Source: Macrococcoides caseolyticum
GTDB lineage: Bacteria > Bacillota > Bacilli > Staphylococcales > Staphylococcaceae
DNA length: 64,000 bases
NCBI RefSeq assembly: GCF_021366795.1
Contig: NZ_JAHCPS010000010.1
Span: 22,537-86,536, forward strand
Direction: 5' to 3'
A program made the translations under genes and the position numbers. This document shows positions 62,897 to 64,000 of the stretch, piece by piece (the first letter of the stretch is position 1; each line of letters begins with the position of its first letter). The notes beneath the pieces were generated by a model that made no database searches, was not told the origin of the DNA, and worked only from the letters and a program-made list of their open reading frames with translations.

Positions 62897-62913
62897 TCAC
62901 GATCCGTTATATA
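62897..62913. repeat. attR core
   Basis: CTCACGATCCGTTATAT, identical to 30945-30961. Confidence 0.9.
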
Positions 62914-62942
62914 GTTGATATATCAATCGTCAATAGGTAGTC

Positions 62943-62997
62943 TGAACGAAAACGTCTTTAAATCAAATGTTGATTGCATCGTTTTCGTTCTTTTTTG
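62943..62997 (+). terminator. Chromosomal terminator right of attR
   Basis: GAACGAAAACG pairs with CGTTTTCGTTC around a 29-nt loop, followed by six T. It was probably the terminator of tRNA-Ser(GGA) before the prophage inserted. Confidence 0.75.
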
Positions 62998-63142
62998 ATG
63001 TGCATGATATGTTAATATCAACCTATACAAGAATTTCTTATGATTACCTATTTTTTAATGTTAAAAGCATGTATAATGTAATATAAGTATAAGATTAAGA
63101 AAACAATATGAGTTTAGAACGATAGGACATTAAGGTGATGAA

Positions 63143-63610
63143 ATGAAGATTAAAGCATCAACACGAAAAGTATTATCCGAAATTAAATATCCGGTACGCT
63201 ATAAGCGTTTTTCTAAAATATTTAAGCGAATAAAAAAATCTGAACGCCGTTTCTTTATTAAATTACTAAAAGTTATTTGTAAAGATATAAAAAATAAAGA
63301 ATTAATTGAATTTGCGACGTATAGCCATATCAATTTAAATCAGCATGGATTATTCATTATGTTGCAAGATCGTATTGTGATGGTCCACAGTAAAGTGAAA
63401 TCGAAGCGTATCTACTACGAAGTGATTACGTACGATCATTTTGTTGATGTTGACTTTGAACCCGATACTGAAGAGGACTTTGGCGATTTATTCTTTAAAT
63501 ATAAACGAAAAAAATTAAGTGAAAAATCCGTTACTGTTCGTATGATAAAAAGCGATGACTTGCCTAAGATTGTCGAATTTATTAGAATAAAAATGTCTGA
63601 AACTTTATAA
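63143..63610 (+). CDS. Conserved hypothetical protein
   Basis: A 155-residue basic protein; the first half is helical and Lys/Arg-rich, the second half has a beta-rich YEVITYDHFVDVDFEPDTEED and may be PH-like. Starts at ATG 63143 behind AAGGTG. The next gene follows after 15 nt, so the two are probably cotranscribed. Unknown function. Confidence 0.6.
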   Translation: MKIKASTRKVLSEIKYPVRYKRFSKIFKRIKKSERRFFIKLLKVICKDIKNKELIEFATYSHINLNQHGLFIMLQDRIVMVHSKVKSKRIYYEVITYDHFVDVDFEPDTEEDFGDLFFKYKRKKLSEKSVTVRMIKSDDLPKIVEFIRIKMSETL

Positions 63611-63625
63611 AAGGGGGACAATTTA

Positions 63626-63880
63626 ATGTCTAATATTGATAAACTCGTTTCATATGCTGAATTAAAATTAGGTCAATTTGGTGCAGATTATCGTGAACAT
63701 TATGAAACGGATAAAGTACAGGAAATTAAACCTGGTAGCTATGCTGCAAATGGAACTGTCATTGACGTAAACTATGATGCAAAAAGTTATCAGATTGATT
63801 TAACACAGTCAGGCGTTGACGATGTTACTGAAGCAGATACACAAGCCGTTATTGAACGTTTAAAAGAATTTTTTAATTAA
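63626..63880 (+). CDS. Conserved small hypothetical protein
   Basis: An 84-residue acidic protein (LVSYAELKLGQFGADYREHY). AAAGGGGG precedes ATG 63626. A terminator follows. Unknown function. Confidence 0.6.
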   Translation: MSNIDKLVSYAELKLGQFGADYREHYETDKVQEIKPGSYAANGTVIDVNYDAKSYQIDLTQSGVDDVTEADTQAVIERLKEFFN

Positions 63881-63924
63881 TTATAAAATAAGGTTCTATG
63901 TCAAATAGGACTGATGCTGTAATT

Positions 63925-63967
63925 AGAGATTAAGCGACAACTTTATGTTGCTTAATCTCTTTTTTTG
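63925..63967 (+). terminator. Terminator after the last gene
   Basis: AGAGATTAAGC and CAAC pair with GTTG and CTTAATCTCT, with a short bulge, followed by TTTTTTT. Confidence 0.88.
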
Positions 63968-64000
63968 ATTCAGGTAAATATAATCTTGAACACAATAAAA

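Larger units (their letters stand above)
30945..62913. mobile_element. Integrated HK97-like siphovirus prophage (about 32 kb)
   Basis: A complete set of siphovirus modules lies between two copies of CTCACGATCCGTTATAT: integrase and CI leftwards, then early, replication, late-control, packaging, head, tail and lysis genes rightwards. The left copy is inside tRNA-Ser(GGA). No essential structural gene looks broken, so it may still be active; induction is not shown by sequence. Confidence 0.93.
62719..63142. other. Right prophage end and chromosomal junction, non-coding
   Basis: Holds the late terminator, two probable arm sites, attR and a chromosomal terminator. The AT-rich stretch 62803-62896 shows no open frame with a ribosome-binding site, and the rest up to 63142 contains only a likely promoter (TATAAT at 63072-63077). 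Confidence 0.6.

Overview
The window is about 64 kb of AT-rich Firmicutes chromosome. Its gene order (nitrilase-GNAT, AirSR-like two-component system, yheB, yheA, yhaO/yhaN/yhaM, prsA, hpr, hit, ecsAB, TRAP, hemEHY) matches the family Staphylococcaceae. The extra hemZ-like gene, the comK position and the tandem membrane paralogs suggest Macrococcus or a close relative rather than Staphylococcus aureus; this genus call is inference from synteny and composition.

Layout. 1-30955 is chromosomal backbone: nitrogen/acyl metabolism and an AirSR-like redox two-component system (126-3420); small membrane and transport genes (3589-7230); a regulator, the yheB/yheA pair and a HemZ-like radical SAM enzyme (7413-11097); an overlapping DNA/RNA-processing operon yhaO-yhaN-yhaM (11181-16218); an array of unusual nested hairpin repeats (16256-16763); the secretion/regulation cluster prsA, DUF3267, hpr, yhaH-like, hit, ecsAB (16769-22067); TRAP, the coproporphyrin-dependent heme operon hemEHY and lplA (22193-27348); comK; and two tRNA clusters flanking a ketopantoate reductase gene.

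30945-62913 is a complete-looking 32-kb prophage of HK97-like siphovirus organisation. It is inserted at the 3' end of tRNA-Ser(GGA) and flanked by a perfect 17-bp direct repeat (attL/attR). Its modules are: lysogeny (int, DUF4352 membrane protein, CI, Cro, repeated operators); early/replication (Rha-ORF6C antirepressor, DnaD-type initiator with internal iterons, SSB, many small ORFs, MazG, YopX); late switch (ArpU-type regulator plus a second, minimal tyrosine recombinase); a probable cargo gene (43047-43901); packaging/head (HNH, a cos-like region, TerS, TerL, portal, ClpP-like protease, capsid, connectors); tail (major tail protein, chaperones with a -1 frameshift site, tape measure, Dit, beta-helix protein, Tal with His-x-His repeats); and lysis (holin, amidase). 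62914-64000 returns to chromosome with two small genes of unknown function.

How it fits together. CI and Cro promoters face each other and both carry a TTTACTTT-type operator in the spacer, with a further site after cro. ArpU presumably activates the late genes, near which two sets of 11-bp repeats lie. The strongest unexplained signals are the family of about 107-nt nested hairpins whose stems differ in sequence but keep pairing (four copies after yhaM, one before hemE); a three-gene insertion between dit and tal that includes a beta-helix protein and a small-protein/HNH-nuclease pair; a YhaO-like protein that has lost most of its metal ligands; and a tandem membrane paralog that appears to have lost its start codon.
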